DNA of 64,000 nucleotides from Ypsolopha sequella (GCA_934047225.1 OW203989.1:15971977-16035976), one strand, 5' to 3'. Positions 33,545 through 43,891 are shown, numbered from the stretch's first letter. A program made the numbers and translations. Notes: generated by a model from the letters alone, not told the origin.

Positions 33545-33665
33545 TTGTTTCGAAATATATTTCGAAACTTGTTGTCGTCGTCAGTCGAATAAGTAAAAAT
33601 AATAAATGTATTTACTTATTCGACTGACGACGACAACAAGTTTGTCGAAATATATTTCGAAACAA
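33545..33665. repeat. 50-bp-arm palindrome in a short intron
   Basis: TTGTTTCGAAATATATTTCG at the left is answered by CGAAATATATTTCGAAACAA at the right, continuing through TTGTCGTCGTCAGTCGAATA. The left arm lacks 3 bp (GTC) present in the right. The right arm carries the locus B hammerhead-like motif. Confidence 0.85.
33619..33661 (+). ncRNA. Hammerhead ribozyme-like motif, locus B
   Basis: Stem I TTCGA, core CTGACGA (33624-33630), extra C, stem II GACAA-CAAGT-TTGTC, GAAA (33647-33650), short AT stem III, stem I TCGAA. Compared with locus A, three stem II pairs differ while pairing and the CAAGT loop are kept. The same caveats apply: non-standard extra C and no activity data. Confidence 0.5.
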
Positions 33666-33709
33666 GTAAATACTTTTTTATTTATATAAAAACCGTGCCT
33701 GTAAATTAC

Positions 33710-33808
33710 CTCGTCAAGGACAGAGTCCTCTCCCGCGTGCGGCGTCGTCGCGGCGACCAAGGGGAGCGCGGGGAGCGCGGGCGTCGGCCGCGGGACGGGG
33801 ATCTTGAT
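33710..33808 (-). CDS. RBBP6: RBBP6 exon: Arg-Ser-Pro cassette (99 nt)
   Basis: Acceptor AG at 33809-33810 (TTTTCAG); donor GTAATT at 33704-33709. It encodes a split Arg, SRSPSRGRRPRSPRSPW, SPRRRRTRERTLSL and T with a following split Arg. It continues the RS domain from the exon at 47579-47938. Phase 2 at both ends, length divisible by three. Confidence 0.9.
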
Positions 33809-34959
33809 CTGAAAACATTCAGTATACTTTATAAAACATACTACTCTTTTTCGTACACCAACATAAAAACAATAGAAAAAATTTATAAAAATACAAAACA
33901 AATATTTTTTTTAAATATTAATAAAATATTTTTTTACAAAGTTTAGTAGATTAGGTCAACAATGGGCGCTCTTAGGGCTTAGAGCAATTTCTTCCAAACA
34001 ACTTTGGATGATAATATTTTGGAAGAATAAGAAGGCGTAGGCGATTTATATATCTTACTCAAATAATACAGATTAAAGCCGATTCTGCAGGCTTTAAGGC
34101 TCCAGTCCCCTAAAAATCAGTATTCTTGCAGAATTATCAGAAAAGAAAGATTTTATTTTAGTTAGTAAGAAAGCAATAAATAAAATACATTTTACGTTAA
34201 TTTATAGTGTGGAATTTGAAGATTTCAAAACTTATTTTTTCCTTTACTTTAATGCTACTTTTAATAGGTTTTTTAGGCTTTAAACATACCTTTATTTATG
34301 TTATACGCGTTGAGAGTCTCATTCATGCACACGTCACGTAATAATTATGACAAAAACAAGAAATTTATTCAGGTAACATTTATTCCCATATCTTCAACAA
34401 TAATCTTACCTGGTTACTTTTTTGGATAATACTTTAGTTTTCTTATTTCGAGTGCTCTAACTAGTTGTGATTTTATGAATTCAACCACTGATAAAATATT
34501 TTTTTTCTAGTAGAAAACTATCGTTTAGCGTAGTCAAATTTAAAACACGTAGAATAGAACTATTAATTAGTGAAATAACAAAAAACGGTATTTAAAAAAT
34601 TATTTTAAGAACATTTTATCAAATCGAAACTTATCGAGAGTTTAAAACACAAAACGCGTCGATATTTCCCTCAGTTTCGCTGGGACATCGCAGCGTTCAG
34701 ACGTGTGTTGTGTAGCTCGACGTCATTTTACCTCTCGCTCGCACGGTTGCTCCCTTTCCCTCGTGTAGATTCTTATGGAGAAGCGAACTGTATCATTAAA
34801 GTTGCTCTACTTGAATATTGCACTTATCATTTTAATAAGTAAACAACTATGGATAAAATATTTTTTGAATATTTTAAGAAATCCCTGTTTCGATAAAATA
34901 AAGTCTAATCTACGTCCGTCCGTATTTCACAGCATCATAACTTTAGCACTATCAAGATA

Positions 34960-35650
34960 AAGACATGTAGTTTGGCACAAAAATAGCATTAATTTGCCTA
35001 CATATTACATTGTAAAAAAAATATGAAAAATTTGAAATTGTTTAAAATATTTTCAAAACAAAAGTGAGAAAAATAAAAAATATCCTAAAAATACAATATG
35101 GATATCAAACTGTAGACACTAAAAAGGTGATTGTAAAAATATATACTTTTACTATATTTACTGGCACTGGTTTTGTGAAATCTTCAAAAAACTACAATAA
35201 CGTGTATGTCCGAAACTGGTAGACCGAAAAATATGAAAAAAATGTCCATTATAGATCATAACTGACCAATAACGGGGAAAACTAAAGTGATTTAAAAATA
35301 TAAAAAAAGTAAAATAAATAAAAAAAATACATTTATAAAAATACAATATGGGTATCACATTGTAGGTATTAAAAAGCTTATTGTAATAATATATAGTTTG
35401 GCTATATTTAATTCCATCTATTTCGAGAAATCCTTGAAAATCTATAAAAAAATGTATGTCCCCCCTCTTATCTCCAAAACTGGTTGACCGAAAAATATGA
35501 AAAAAATCATGGTAATATGCGTTTACGTAAAAATTACAGAAAAAATAAAGCGGTTGAGAAATTCACGAAAAAAAATTATAAATTTTATCATCCACAATAC
35601 GGAACCCTAGGTTCTGACTAGAGTCTGACTCGCACTTGACCAGTTTTTTT
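34960..35650 (-). repeat. Interspersed repeat with internal 248-bp tandem duplication
   Basis: Units starting AAAAATACAATATGGATATC (35086) and AAAAATACAATATGGGTATC (35338) are diverged direct copies. The right end (ATACGGAACCCTAGGTTC then GACTCGCACTTGACC) is related in reverse to 8381-8790. Confidence 0.6.
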
Positions 35651-36924
35651 TCAAGATGTTTGCGGTAGGCCGTTTTTTTGGGCGGTTTTAATTTAGTTTT
35701 CGGAGCTTTTATTAAATTAATTTTAGCTTAATTTTTACCATAAGTATCCGGTTATCTGGATAATACATTATCCGTTATCCGGATCGTAAAAATCTGCGAA
35801 TAATTGCATGCCCTAATTTGCTTAGATTAAGTTATGTTAATGTGTGTTAATTCGAAACCCGTAAAGCCGTATTTTAGAAGTTGTGGTCTATAAAACCCAC
35901 GGGGATGGCGTGACACAAATTTTATACCAGCACCGCTGTCGCCACTTTTTGGAATAACTAAAGCCGAAGCTACATCCTTTTTATTACTTTACTTACTTTT
36001 ATTTAAAATATCTTAAAAAGCTATCGAAGTCACTAAAACCGACAGTCAAGATAACAACGTGCTAGACAATAATGCATCAAAACAAAAGAACGTACGCAGC
36101 TGCGGTTCTTATCATTAAAACATCACATTTCTAAAACTAAATTTTTTACCTTTTTTATTGCACCTTAGTCATAATCATGGACACACAAACCGACAGACAC
36201 TTAATTACCGTAAGGGTTTCTATTTTTGATATTATATTACTTAAAGAACTGATTGTAATATGTGTGTGAGTATTAGGAATACATAATTTTGAATGTTTTC
36301 ATTGTTACGATTTGATTATTAATTTTCTACATTTCCAAATTTTATAAAGGTATTTTTTATGTCAGGCATTAGTTAAATGAAAATCTTGATGAATAAAGAA
36401 ATTTTCGGGCACAACTACACGCTTTTTAGGGCATGCAGGTTTCCTTAGAGCGATAGGGCTCATCACGTTGAGACGTAATAATCGTCAGAGAAACGCGGGT
36501 GTACTTATAGGTACACGTATGGATGGACTTATGACTTGCATCTCACAGTTCACACTCGGAACACCTCTTGACACCCCTTCGGTAAAAATTTGCAAATAAT
36601 TGCATGACCTATAAAATGTATTGTGTCTAAATACTAATCACTTTTACTGCTACCAATAAGCCATCTATTCCAGATAGATTTACTTTTGTTTATTTTGCTT
36701 TTGCAAATTCATTTTGTTTGTTCCGATAAACAAACCAAACTTTGTAAATTACCGTTACTTGAATAATTAAAAATCTTCACATGTCAAATTTTAAGTAATC
36801 GTACACTCATTTAACGAAGTAGAGCAACATTCAGGTGCGGTCTCTAACATCTTAATGCAGCGGGGGGAGCGCCACTTCTAGAGCCTCAGGTAAGATGAAA
36901 GCGAAATGTTGCAAAGAGAGTCTG

Positions 36925-37078
36925 GGGCCTTAACTTTAGTTTTAGTGCTGTCAAGACTTAAATTTTTCCAAAGTAATTTAGCTCCTGTTCTTCACACTTA
37001 TGAAGTATTTTGCAACAATGAAAATTTAGTTTTGACAGCACTAAAACTAAAATTAAAGCCTTCAGAATCGGCTACAAT
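36925..37078. mobile_element. MITE of the Harbinger-related family, copy 2
   Basis: GGCCTTAACTTTAGTTTTAG and TTTTAGTGCTGTCAA at the left match TTGACAGCACTAAAACTAAA then TTAAAGCCTTCAGAATCGGC at the right. Same family as 14200-14372. A partial left end occurs at 34075-34110. Confidence 0.75.
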
Positions 37079-37770
37079 ATACTTAAATAATCATCTAAAC
37101 ATATATTAACCATATATTATTATGTATTTAAACGGAAAATACGTAGAAAATACAAATATAAATAAATATTACATACAATTAGATACATAATACGTACATT
37201 GCACATATATAAGATATACCATGCATAAGTACCAATATAGTGATAAATAGAGGTTAATTAAGCAAAAATTTTGAAGGCATAAAAACTCTCTTTTGATTTG
37301 TCTTTTAAAAATAGCCTATGAAGGAGCACGTCGTCGTAAATAAACAGGCAAAGCATTCCACAATCGAACCGCTCCGACTGTGAAAGACTTGCTATAGATA
37401 GAAAATGGAATTGTGTGATGGTGTCTTCAGTTTCACATTTTTAGATGATCGGTTCATGCAACTGATGAAGAAAGTGAAAGCGTTCTTTATGATATCATAT
37501 GTAGAATGTAAAAATATAATAACAAGTTTAATAAAACCTCTAAGCTATGAAAAGGCGGAAAATCTTTTACGATATATAACGTAGATTAATGCATAGTACA
37601 CACTTTTAAAAACCCTGACACTAATGGAGGACAATCACTCTCACACACACCTGCTCACACACGTACACGTACACTTACCCTCTCTTCCCCTTACACAAAC
37701 ACATTTACACACCCTCTCACACACACCCTCACGCATATTTTCTTTCTTTTGTTAGTAAACTTAGTCTTAA

Positions 37771-38152
37771 TAGTAGTTTATGCTACAAGGTCGACAAGGA
37801 ATAAATTACGAGGGCGATTTAAAACACGAGCGTAGCGAGTGTTTTAAACGTAACCGAGCAATTTATTGCTTTTACGCCCGTGTATCATACTACGTTTTTC
37901 AATGCATAGTGTGAGGAAATGAAAACAAATATAATCTTGTGAACTTTAAATTATAATTGGCTCAAAAGGACAGTATCCAGAGCCGTTAAACAGTGGAAAA
38001 AAAAGTAAAACATCTATGGTACACAGGAAAGTCTGCAGGTTAGCCAACCATTGTAAATAAATTAAAAAAAATTATAATAATAAAGCCCTAGGGCAAAATA
38101 ATCGACTTTTTGTTCGGTTTTGATGCATAAAAAGTGGGCCTTTACGAGCACA
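37771..38152 (+). mobile_element. Three-copy non-autonomous family, copy 1
   Basis: Begins TAGTAGTTTATGCTACAAGG and ends GTGGGCCTTTACGAGCA. It carries an internal palindrome TTTAAAACACGAGCGTAGCG. Highly similar copies lie at 46675-46993 (same orientation) and 56486-56856 (opposite). Confidence 0.8.
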
Positions 38153-38217
38153 TGCATTGAAAATCAAATTAAAACTAAAATGTTTATCGAATTGAATAAA
38201 ACCATTTGTAAATCAAC

Positions 38218-38409
38218 ATATTTAGAGGTCCGAGCCTTCGGCTTGCTTGACCCACTTGAGAATACGTCCCCGCCCTTTGTCCGAATACATGCCCTTCAAG
38301 CCCATTTACCCTCCCTAGCTTCTAATATCATAGCAACTCTGTGTCTCCCGGATGTGACGTCATCACCGGAAGGCCGAATCTCTACGCCGGCTAGCCGATT
38401 CTTCAGTAC
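38218..38409 (+). repeat. DIRS left terminal repeat
   Basis: The tip ATATTTAGAGGTCCGAGCC is followed by a 170-bp sequence from GGCTTGCTTGACCCACTTG to CGATTCTTCAGTAC that recurs inverted at the right end. The short ORF crossing it is a by-product. Confidence 0.9.
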
Positions 38410-38967
38410 GCTTTGTCTTTTTCCGAATACAATAGTACTTTTACTTTTTAATTGTTTTTATTCGAAGTTATTAGGGAAAACGTTGTAAACGTTTATTCTC
38501 GATAACAGTTAGAAGAAAAGTTGCTCTTCAAGCTAGAAAAGTGAACGGTAAGTGTTTTCTTTACACATATTTTTAGGTTAGGTTAACGCGTGCTCTGAGC
38601 ACGCGTGTTTTGGTTGAACAAAAACCGAATATCTTGGACCTACACGTTGAAAGGCAGCCTCAATTGTTCCAATTTCGTAGCGTGCGTTCCCACCACCTAC
38701 GAATACCGCTAGTCAGGTACTAACTTGTTTGGAATGCCGGCGGCGGTTTGGTTAGTAGACGATTTGTCTCGATTGATGGTTAGTGAGCCTTTTGGGTCCA
38801 AGATTTGTCTGCCTTATGAGACAGGTTGTCGCGGGGCAGACAAGCTGTTCCGATGACTCAGGAGAGTTCGTCGGTCCGATCGGCCCGACAGCTCAGTAGC
38901 CGTCGGCCCAACCGGATGATCAGCTAAGCCGAGCCGTCGGCTCGGCCAAGTCGTTCATCAGCCTAAT

Positions 38968-39033
38968 CGAACCGTCGGCTCAATTGAACCGTCGGCTCAG
39001 TTGAACCGTCGGCTCAGTTGAACCGTCGGCTCA
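38968..39033 (+). repeat. 17-bp tandem repeat in the DIRS leader
   Basis: Four units of GAACCGTCGGCTCAGTT (with minor variants) lie about 90 bp before the gag ATG, preceded by looser GCCGTCGGCTCGG units. Confidence 0.85.
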
Positions 39034-39123
39034 AGCACAGTCCGATTGCTGGTAGGCCTGTCAGAAATGGACGCTCATTTCAGCTCCATATTTAGATAAA
39101 TTTCTTCTTATTTTTACAGAAGA

Positions 39124-40716
39124 ATGCCACGTACTAAGAGCGTGGAAGGGCCTTCGATAGAAGATTTATTAGCCTTATCAGAAGGGGATGACCGTGCAAT
39201 GGTGATTTTATCGAAGATCGACGAAGCTGTTGCTCCGTTTATGCCAGACGGTTGGAAAAGTTGGCAAGTGCAGCCTGGTACTTTGGAGAGTCTCTTGGGT
39301 GATCCCCCAGACCCGAAGATATTAAATAAACTAAGATTTGCTATTCCAACTGAAGATATAGCCCGCACTTTCGGCTTATCAGAGCTCTCAGAAAAGACAT
39401 ATAGAAGCATAAAACTCAAGTTAATGGCCTGGCCATTTACCAGGGCGCTTCTTTACGCTCCGCATTCATTAGCGCTGCGAATCCACGCAAGCAATGTAGA
39501 TTGTTTTTTGGAGGCTGTTAAGGGGATGAAGCCGCACCTTTGTTCCCGACAAGAAGTGGATGATGCCCTAAGAGGGAAGTCTAATACACCGAAGAGGTCG
39601 GCGACGTCATCGGTTTCTGACCGCATGAGCAAGAGGCAGAAGACCCTGGAGACACCCGAGAGGCTGCTAGGGGAGAATGTTCTAGTGGAAGCAATAGCTA
39701 AACAAACCGAGATGTTTAAAGAAATGATGTCTATGATGCAAAGGGAGAGAAGAGCATATACTCCACCTCCAGCTCCACAGCAGAGGTTTGCTGACTCAGA
39801 CTCGTATTCAGACATAGAAGAGATTTCGAATGAAATTTCAGACGCAGAGGAAGCGCCTCAACCGGTCGGCCAGCGTACTAATACCCATTTTGGTATCTTA
39901 CCTGAAAACAGTGCTGGAGATGAGATGTTTAATTTTGATGCTGTAACAACTGAGGCCGATCCCATTATACCTCGAGCATCGGAACATATGATAGCAAAAG
40001 GAATGGAGTGCCAGCGTCTCTGTTCGACGGCTTGGAACAATTTGCGATACAAGGACGCGGAAAAGGCTTTACAAGCTACTCCAGTCTTCTCGGCTATGAA
40101 AATCAATCCTCAACTGTTAAGCTTAACCCCTAAGTGGTGCAGTTCAGACGTCCTTGTTAAGTTTGACCATGTTCTAGGGGTCATGACTCACGCACTCTTG
40201 CTTATGAGAGAAGCTTTTCAACAAGGTATCCAAGAAGTAGCACGAGAAATGCGGTCACCTGTTCTGAACGAATCTATACAGAGAAACCTAACGGGGTCGG
40301 ACACGAAATTTCGACGCATTTCTGACCAGGCCGTTCAGTTCGTGTGTGGTCGTCGGGCGGATGTTTTTAGTATGAGAAGATCTTTCTATTCATCGCCTAA
40401 TATTGCTTTGGATAGTATCCTGCAAAGTATCCCACTATCCCAAAGTTATCTATATGACGAAGGGAAACTCGCAGATGTTTTGAAAGATCATGGCGGATTC
40501 TATAGGTTTTTTCCCCCCAAAAGAGGAGATAAATACATCAAACCAAAACCAACTAAGCAAATCCAACGAGTTGAGCGCCATACAAGGAAGCCAGCGAGAG
40601 ACGGGACGAAGATTGTTCGCAAGTCCCGCGCTCAGCAGAACCAAACAAAGCCCAAGCCAAGTGCTAAAGGACCAAGTGGCTCGGGCAAAGGCCATAACCG
40701 AAACACCAGATATTGA
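39124..40716 (+). CDS. DIRS Gag-like protein (530 aa)
   Basis: First ORF of the DIRS element, ATG after ACAGAAGAATGCC. The product begins MPRTKSVEGPSIEDLLALSE and has an acidic Ser-rich middle (DSDSYSDIEEISNEISD near residue 224) and a basic Lys/Arg/Pro tail. No zinc knuckle is seen. By position it is the capsid-like ORF1 of DIRS elements; sequence alone gives no catalytic motif. Its last 227 nt overlap the RT frame, in a different frame, so RT is probably made by frameshift or reinitiation. Confidence 0.85.
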   Translation: MPRTKSVEGPSIEDLLALSEGDDRAMVILSKIDEAVAPFMPDGWKSWQVQPGTLESLLGDPPDPKILNKLRFAIPTEDIARTFGLSELSEKTYRSIKLKLMAWPFTRALLYAPHSLALRIHASNVDCFLEAVKGMKPHLCSRQEVDDALRGKSNTPKRSATSSVSDRMSKRQKTLETPERLLGENVLVEAIAKQTEMFKEMMSMMQRERRAYTPPPAPQQRFADSDSYSDIEEISNEISDAEEAPQPVGQRTNTHFGILPENSAGDEMFNFDAVTTEADPIIPRASEHMIAKGMECQRLCSTAWNNLRYKDAEKALQATPVFSAMKINPQLLSLTPKWCSSDVLVKFDHVLGVMTHALLLMREAFQQGIQEVAREMRSPVLNESIQRNLTGSDTKFRRISDQAVQFVCGRRADVFSMRRSFYSSPNIALDSILQSIPLSQSYLYDEGKLADVLKDHGGFYRFFPPKRGDKYIKPKPTKQIQRVERHTRKPARDGTKIVRKSRAQQNQTKPKPSAKGPSGSGKGHNRNTRY

Positions 40717-42592
40717 CTATCAAGCTTTTCGGGCGGGGGGTCTGAGCCAAAAAATAAAAATTTGGAAAGGATTTGGCGCAGATGCGACGCTTATAAATAT
40801 AATAAGGGGGTGCAAGATCCCGTTTGTAAGCAAACCGCCTTTAGTAAAGCTTTGTCTGATTGCCACCAAGGGGCTAGAGACCAAGTACAGCACCCAAATG
40901 GAGAAAGAACTTCAGGAATTGCAGACAACAGGGGCATTAGAAACAGTGACATCTCAAAGGGGATTCATCTCGCCAATGTTCCTAATAAAGAAATCCAGTG
41001 GTGGCTACAGGCAAATCTTCAACTTAAAAGCTCTGAACAGACACCTTCGACCGAAAAAGTTTCGACTTATAAACCACCAAAAGATTCCAAATTTTCTCCA
41101 GGTAGGAGATTTTATGATAAAAATAGATATTTCAAAGGCCTACTTTCACGTACCGATCGCAAAAAATCACAGAAGGTTCTTAATGCTAAGGTTTCAACAA
41201 CAGTTTTATCAGATGACTTGCCTACCTTTCGGACTCGCGTCAGCACCTTTGGTGTTTGCCAAACTGACAAATTGGGTGGCAAGTATAATGCGTCAGAAGG
41301 GCTTACGCGTGGTCGTGTACCTGGACGATTTTTTGATCGTGGCTCAGGATACTACCACTATCGTTCATCAGGGTACCTGGGCGAAAGGATTTCTGAGGAG
41401 TCTGGGTTGGCAGTTAAACATGGAGAAAACCGACTCGAGACCAACTCAAAAACAAGAGTACCTTGGAATTATTTGGGATACACGAAAAAATATCAAATAT
41501 ATCAGCGAGAGGAAGAAGAGAACGATTGCAAAACGGTTGCAGGAGATAGTAAGATCAAAGAGGTGCAGTTGGCTACAAGCAAAAAGAGCTCTGGGTCACC
41601 TAACCTTTGCATCGTTTGTGGTGAGTCAAGGAAGGTTGCATTGTCGTTTCTTTCAGAGAGACAGCAACAGGATGATACACCATCCGAAGTCAAGGACAAA
41701 CGATCTGAGCCAGGAAACGTTGCGAGAGTGTCAATGGTGGCTCAATCATCTAAACGACGTAACTCCCATTCATGGCGATCCGGCAACAATATTCATAACG
41801 ACGGATGCATCCGACATCGGTTGGGGAGCCGTTATCAATGGAACGAGATTGAGTGGAATCTGGAATCACCAGCAGAGGTCTTGGCATTGCAACAGAAAGG
41901 AAATGTGGGCAGTTTTCGACACGTTGAAAATCAGTCGCAAGGTTGTAAAAGGAAAGACTTGCTTAATACAATCAGACAACAAGACAGTTGTGGCATACGT
42001 GCAGAAGCAAGGCGGGACCAAATCCTTGGCACTCCTGAAATTGGTTCGCAAGATTTTTCTCTTAGCCGACCGCTTGCAGATAACTCTTCTAGCTCGATAC
42101 CTACCCGGTCGTTACAACAACACAGCAGACGGCCTGTCTCGGGGCAAAAGCTTACCAGAATGGTCGCTGTCGACCCAAACAGTGGAATTGATATTTCGCA
42201 AGTGGGGCACACCGCAGGTGGACCTTTTTGCTTCAGCCGAATCAGCCGTAGTCCCGGTGTATGTCACGGAAGATCCACTCGACAAGAAGGCTCTATACAT
42301 AGACGCCTTCTCCAGACAATGGCGGTGGAGGCTCGCATGGGTATTCCCTCCTCCTTGCCTTATGCCCAGGGTGCTGAGCCAGCTGAATCAAGCAGTAGGT
42401 ATGTATATAATAGTGTGCCCGAGATGGCATCGGGTTTATTGGAGGGCCGACTTGAGGTCGAGGGCCACAGCACCGCCGATCATAGTACAGGACCTGAAGC
42501 GCAACTTGATCGACAGGAGAACGAGCTTACCACCGCCGGAAATAAAGGATCTACAATTGGAAATTTGGAGGGTACGGGGTGGTCAACCATGA
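40490..42592 (+). CDS. DIRS reverse transcriptase-RNase H, with methyltransferase-like tail
   Basis: Open frame to TGA 42590-42592; the listed ATG lies inside gag and may not be the real start. RT signature VVYLDDFLIV lies near residue 277, RNase H (FITTDASDIGWGAV) near 440 with DGLSRG near 562. The tail has GTPQVDLFA, DAFSRQWRW and AWVFPPPCLMP, like the DAM-methyltransferase-type region of DIRS elements. The product copies RNA to DNA. Its stop overlaps the recombinase start by ATGA. Confidence 0.9.
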   Translation: MADSIGFFPPKEEINTSNQNQLSKSNELSAIQGSQRETGRRLFASPALSRTKQSPSQVLKDQVARAKAITETPDIDYQAFRAGGLSQKIKIWKGFGADATLINIIRGCKIPFVSKPPLVKLCLIATKGLETKYSTQMEKELQELQTTGALETVTSQRGFISPMFLIKKSSGGYRQIFNLKALNRHLRPKKFRLINHQKIPNFLQVGDFMIKIDISKAYFHVPIAKNHRRFLMLRFQQQFYQMTCLPFGLASAPLVFAKLTNWVASIMRQKGLRVVVYLDDFLIVAQDTTTIVHQGTWAKGFLRSLGWQLNMEKTDSRPTQKQEYLGIIWDTRKNIKYISERKKRTIAKRLQEIVRSKRCSWLQAKRALGHLTFASFVVSQGRLHCRFFQRDSNRMIHHPKSRTNDLSQETLRECQWWLNHLNDVTPIHGDPATIFITTDASDIGWGAVINGTRLSGIWNHQQRSWHCNRKEMWAVFDTLKISRKVVKGKTCLIQSDNKTVVAYVQKQGGTKSLALLKLVRKIFLLADRLQITLLARYLPGRYNNTADGLSRGKSLPEWSLSTQTVELIFRKWGTPQVDLFASAESAVVPVYVTEDPLDKKALYIDAFSRQWRWRLAWVFPPPCLMPRVLSQLNQAVGMYIIVCPRWHRVYWRADLRSRATAPPIIVQDLKRNLIDRRTSLPPPEIKDLQLEIWRVRGGQP

Positions 42593-43563
42593 TAGATTCA
42601 TGGCCTCCAGACTATAAAGATCTGCTAGTAAGATCTTGGCGTAAGAGCTCCTTAAACACATACCGAAGTGCGTGGGATAGATGGAAATCCTGGGCAAAGG
42701 ACAATATAGGGAAAGCAATAGACCCGACAGCTGAACAAGTGGCAAGATTTTTGTGCTACCTGCATAGTTTCGTTAAGCTGGCACCCGCAACCATTTTAGT
42801 TCATAAGTCGGTGGTTTGCACGTTTGCTAGTCCTCATAAGGCGGACATTTTGTCAGCACATCCGTTAGTGAGGCGGGTAGTAAAGGCTATTTTAAGGGAG
42901 AAGCCAGCAAAGAAGAGAATGGTTTGGAACTTGGACCATATACTGGTTTGGCTAGAAAATACGTCAGTCTCTGAAGAAAGCCTTTATGAGGTTTCTAGAC
43001 ACACCGCGTTGTTACTTCTATTGCACTCGGGAAGGCGTCTACATGACTTGACTTTATTAAGGATAGATGAAGAAAACTTTGAATTATCTGCAGGTTGCGA
43101 TTCTCTGACCTTTTGGCCAATCTATGGATCAAAAACGGATTCTGCAACGTACAGACAGTCGGGTTGGCAGTTTAGGAGTAATGATACGAATGCCTTGAAT
43201 GTAGTATATTGGGTAAGGAAACTGATTAATATTTCCGAATCCCGTCGTAGGGCTCGTATCGGTTTGAACAATCTGTTCATTACGACACGTGGCAGAGTGC
43301 AAGCTGCAAGTCGGTCGGTGATTGGTGGCTGGATTAGAAACTGCTTCAAGGAGGCGAATCTTAAGGCATCGCCAGGAAGTATCAGAGCCGCTGTAGCCAC
43401 TGATAATTTCACCGTAAGAGGTCTTGACCTGGACGAAATCATCAAGAATGGCAATTGGAGATCTAAAGAAACGTTTTTGAAATTTTACTTTAAGGAAATA
43501 GAGAGGCCATTCAGTAATACTCAATCAAAATATAGACCCTCGCTATATTTCCAAGCTTTATGA
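42589..43563 (+). CDS. DIRS tyrosine recombinase (324 aa)
   Basis: ATG 42589 is in the frame of a longer open stretch beginning at 40762, but upstream residues are only an alternative reading of the RT gene, so this start is preferred. It overlaps the RT stop as ATGA. An N-terminal core-binding domain (SWRKSSLNTYRSAWDRW) is followed by a catalytic domain with Arg in HSGRRLHDL (about 148), Arg in GSIRAAVAT (about 265), and Trp/Tyr in NWRSKETFLKFYF (Tyr about 300). The usual His of the HxxR box appears to be Ser, as can occur in DIRS enzymes. It would integrate the circular DNA copy. Confidence 0.92.
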   Translation: MIDSWPPDYKDLLVRSWRKSSLNTYRSAWDRWKSWAKDNIGKAIDPTAEQVARFLCYLHSFVKLAPATILVHKSVVCTFASPHKADILSAHPLVRRVVKAILREKPAKKRMVWNLDHILVWLENTSVSEESLYEVSRHTALLLLLHSGRRLHDLTLLRIDEENFELSAGCDSLTFWPIYGSKTDSATYRQSGWQFRSNDTNALNVVYWVRKLINISESRRRARIGLNNLFITTRGRVQAASRSVIGGWIRNCFKEANLKASPGSIRAAVATDNFTVRGLDLDEIIKNGNWRSKETFLKFYFKEIERPFSNTQSKYRPSLYFQAL

Positions 43564-43753
43564 ATCTTAGAATTATTGTTGTTTTTATGATTGTAATAAC
43601 AAAAGATTGTTATTTGGAACCAATTCATATGATTAAAACATTTAAAACTTTTTAATATAAAAAATGTTGTCTCATTTTCTGCAAGCCTACTTTTCAATTT
43701 ATGGATCACAATACGCTCATTCGAACTCGAGCGCCGGCAGAAAGCAAACAGAT

Positions 43754-43862
43754 CTCAAGTGGGTCAAGCAAGCCGAAGGCTCGGACCTCTAAATATAACC
43801 GTTTTTCCCCCACAGGGATAAAAACGGATATTTCGAGTCCAGCCAAGGCTTGCTTGACCCAC
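43754..43862 (+). repeat. DIRS internal complementary region
   Basis: 43754-43796 is the reverse complement of the left tip and adjoining ITR; 43793-43862 is the reverse complement of the right tip (44046-44115). Their meeting point, CTCTAAATATAACCG, marks the joined-ends sequence. Confidence 0.93.
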
Positions 43863-43891
43863 CAATATTTTTATGCCTTGCCGGCTTAAAG

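Larger units (their letters stand above)
33385..33709 (-). other. RBBP6: 325-bp RBBP6 intron containing a palindrome
   Basis: Between two Arg-Ser-Pro exons. Donor GTAATT at 33704-33709. Most of the intron is the fold-back at 33545-33665. Confidence 0.85.

Noticed and set aside
33695..33946. Plus-strand 83-codon frame
   Set aside because: Antisense to an RBBP6 exon and then runs into intron.
38573..38590. TTAGGTTAGGTTAA resembling the insect telomere repeat TTAGG
   Set aside because: Only two units, inside the DIRS leader; not a telomere or a telomere-targeted insertion.
38950..39035. Regular short repeats that might suggest a CRISPR-like array
   Set aside because: 17-bp units with no spacers, in an animal retroelement leader.
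40762..42588. N-terminal 600 codons of the 933-codon frame in the DIRS element
   Set aside because: This part overlaps the RT coding sequence in another frame and has no domain signal; only the part from 42589 is recombinase.
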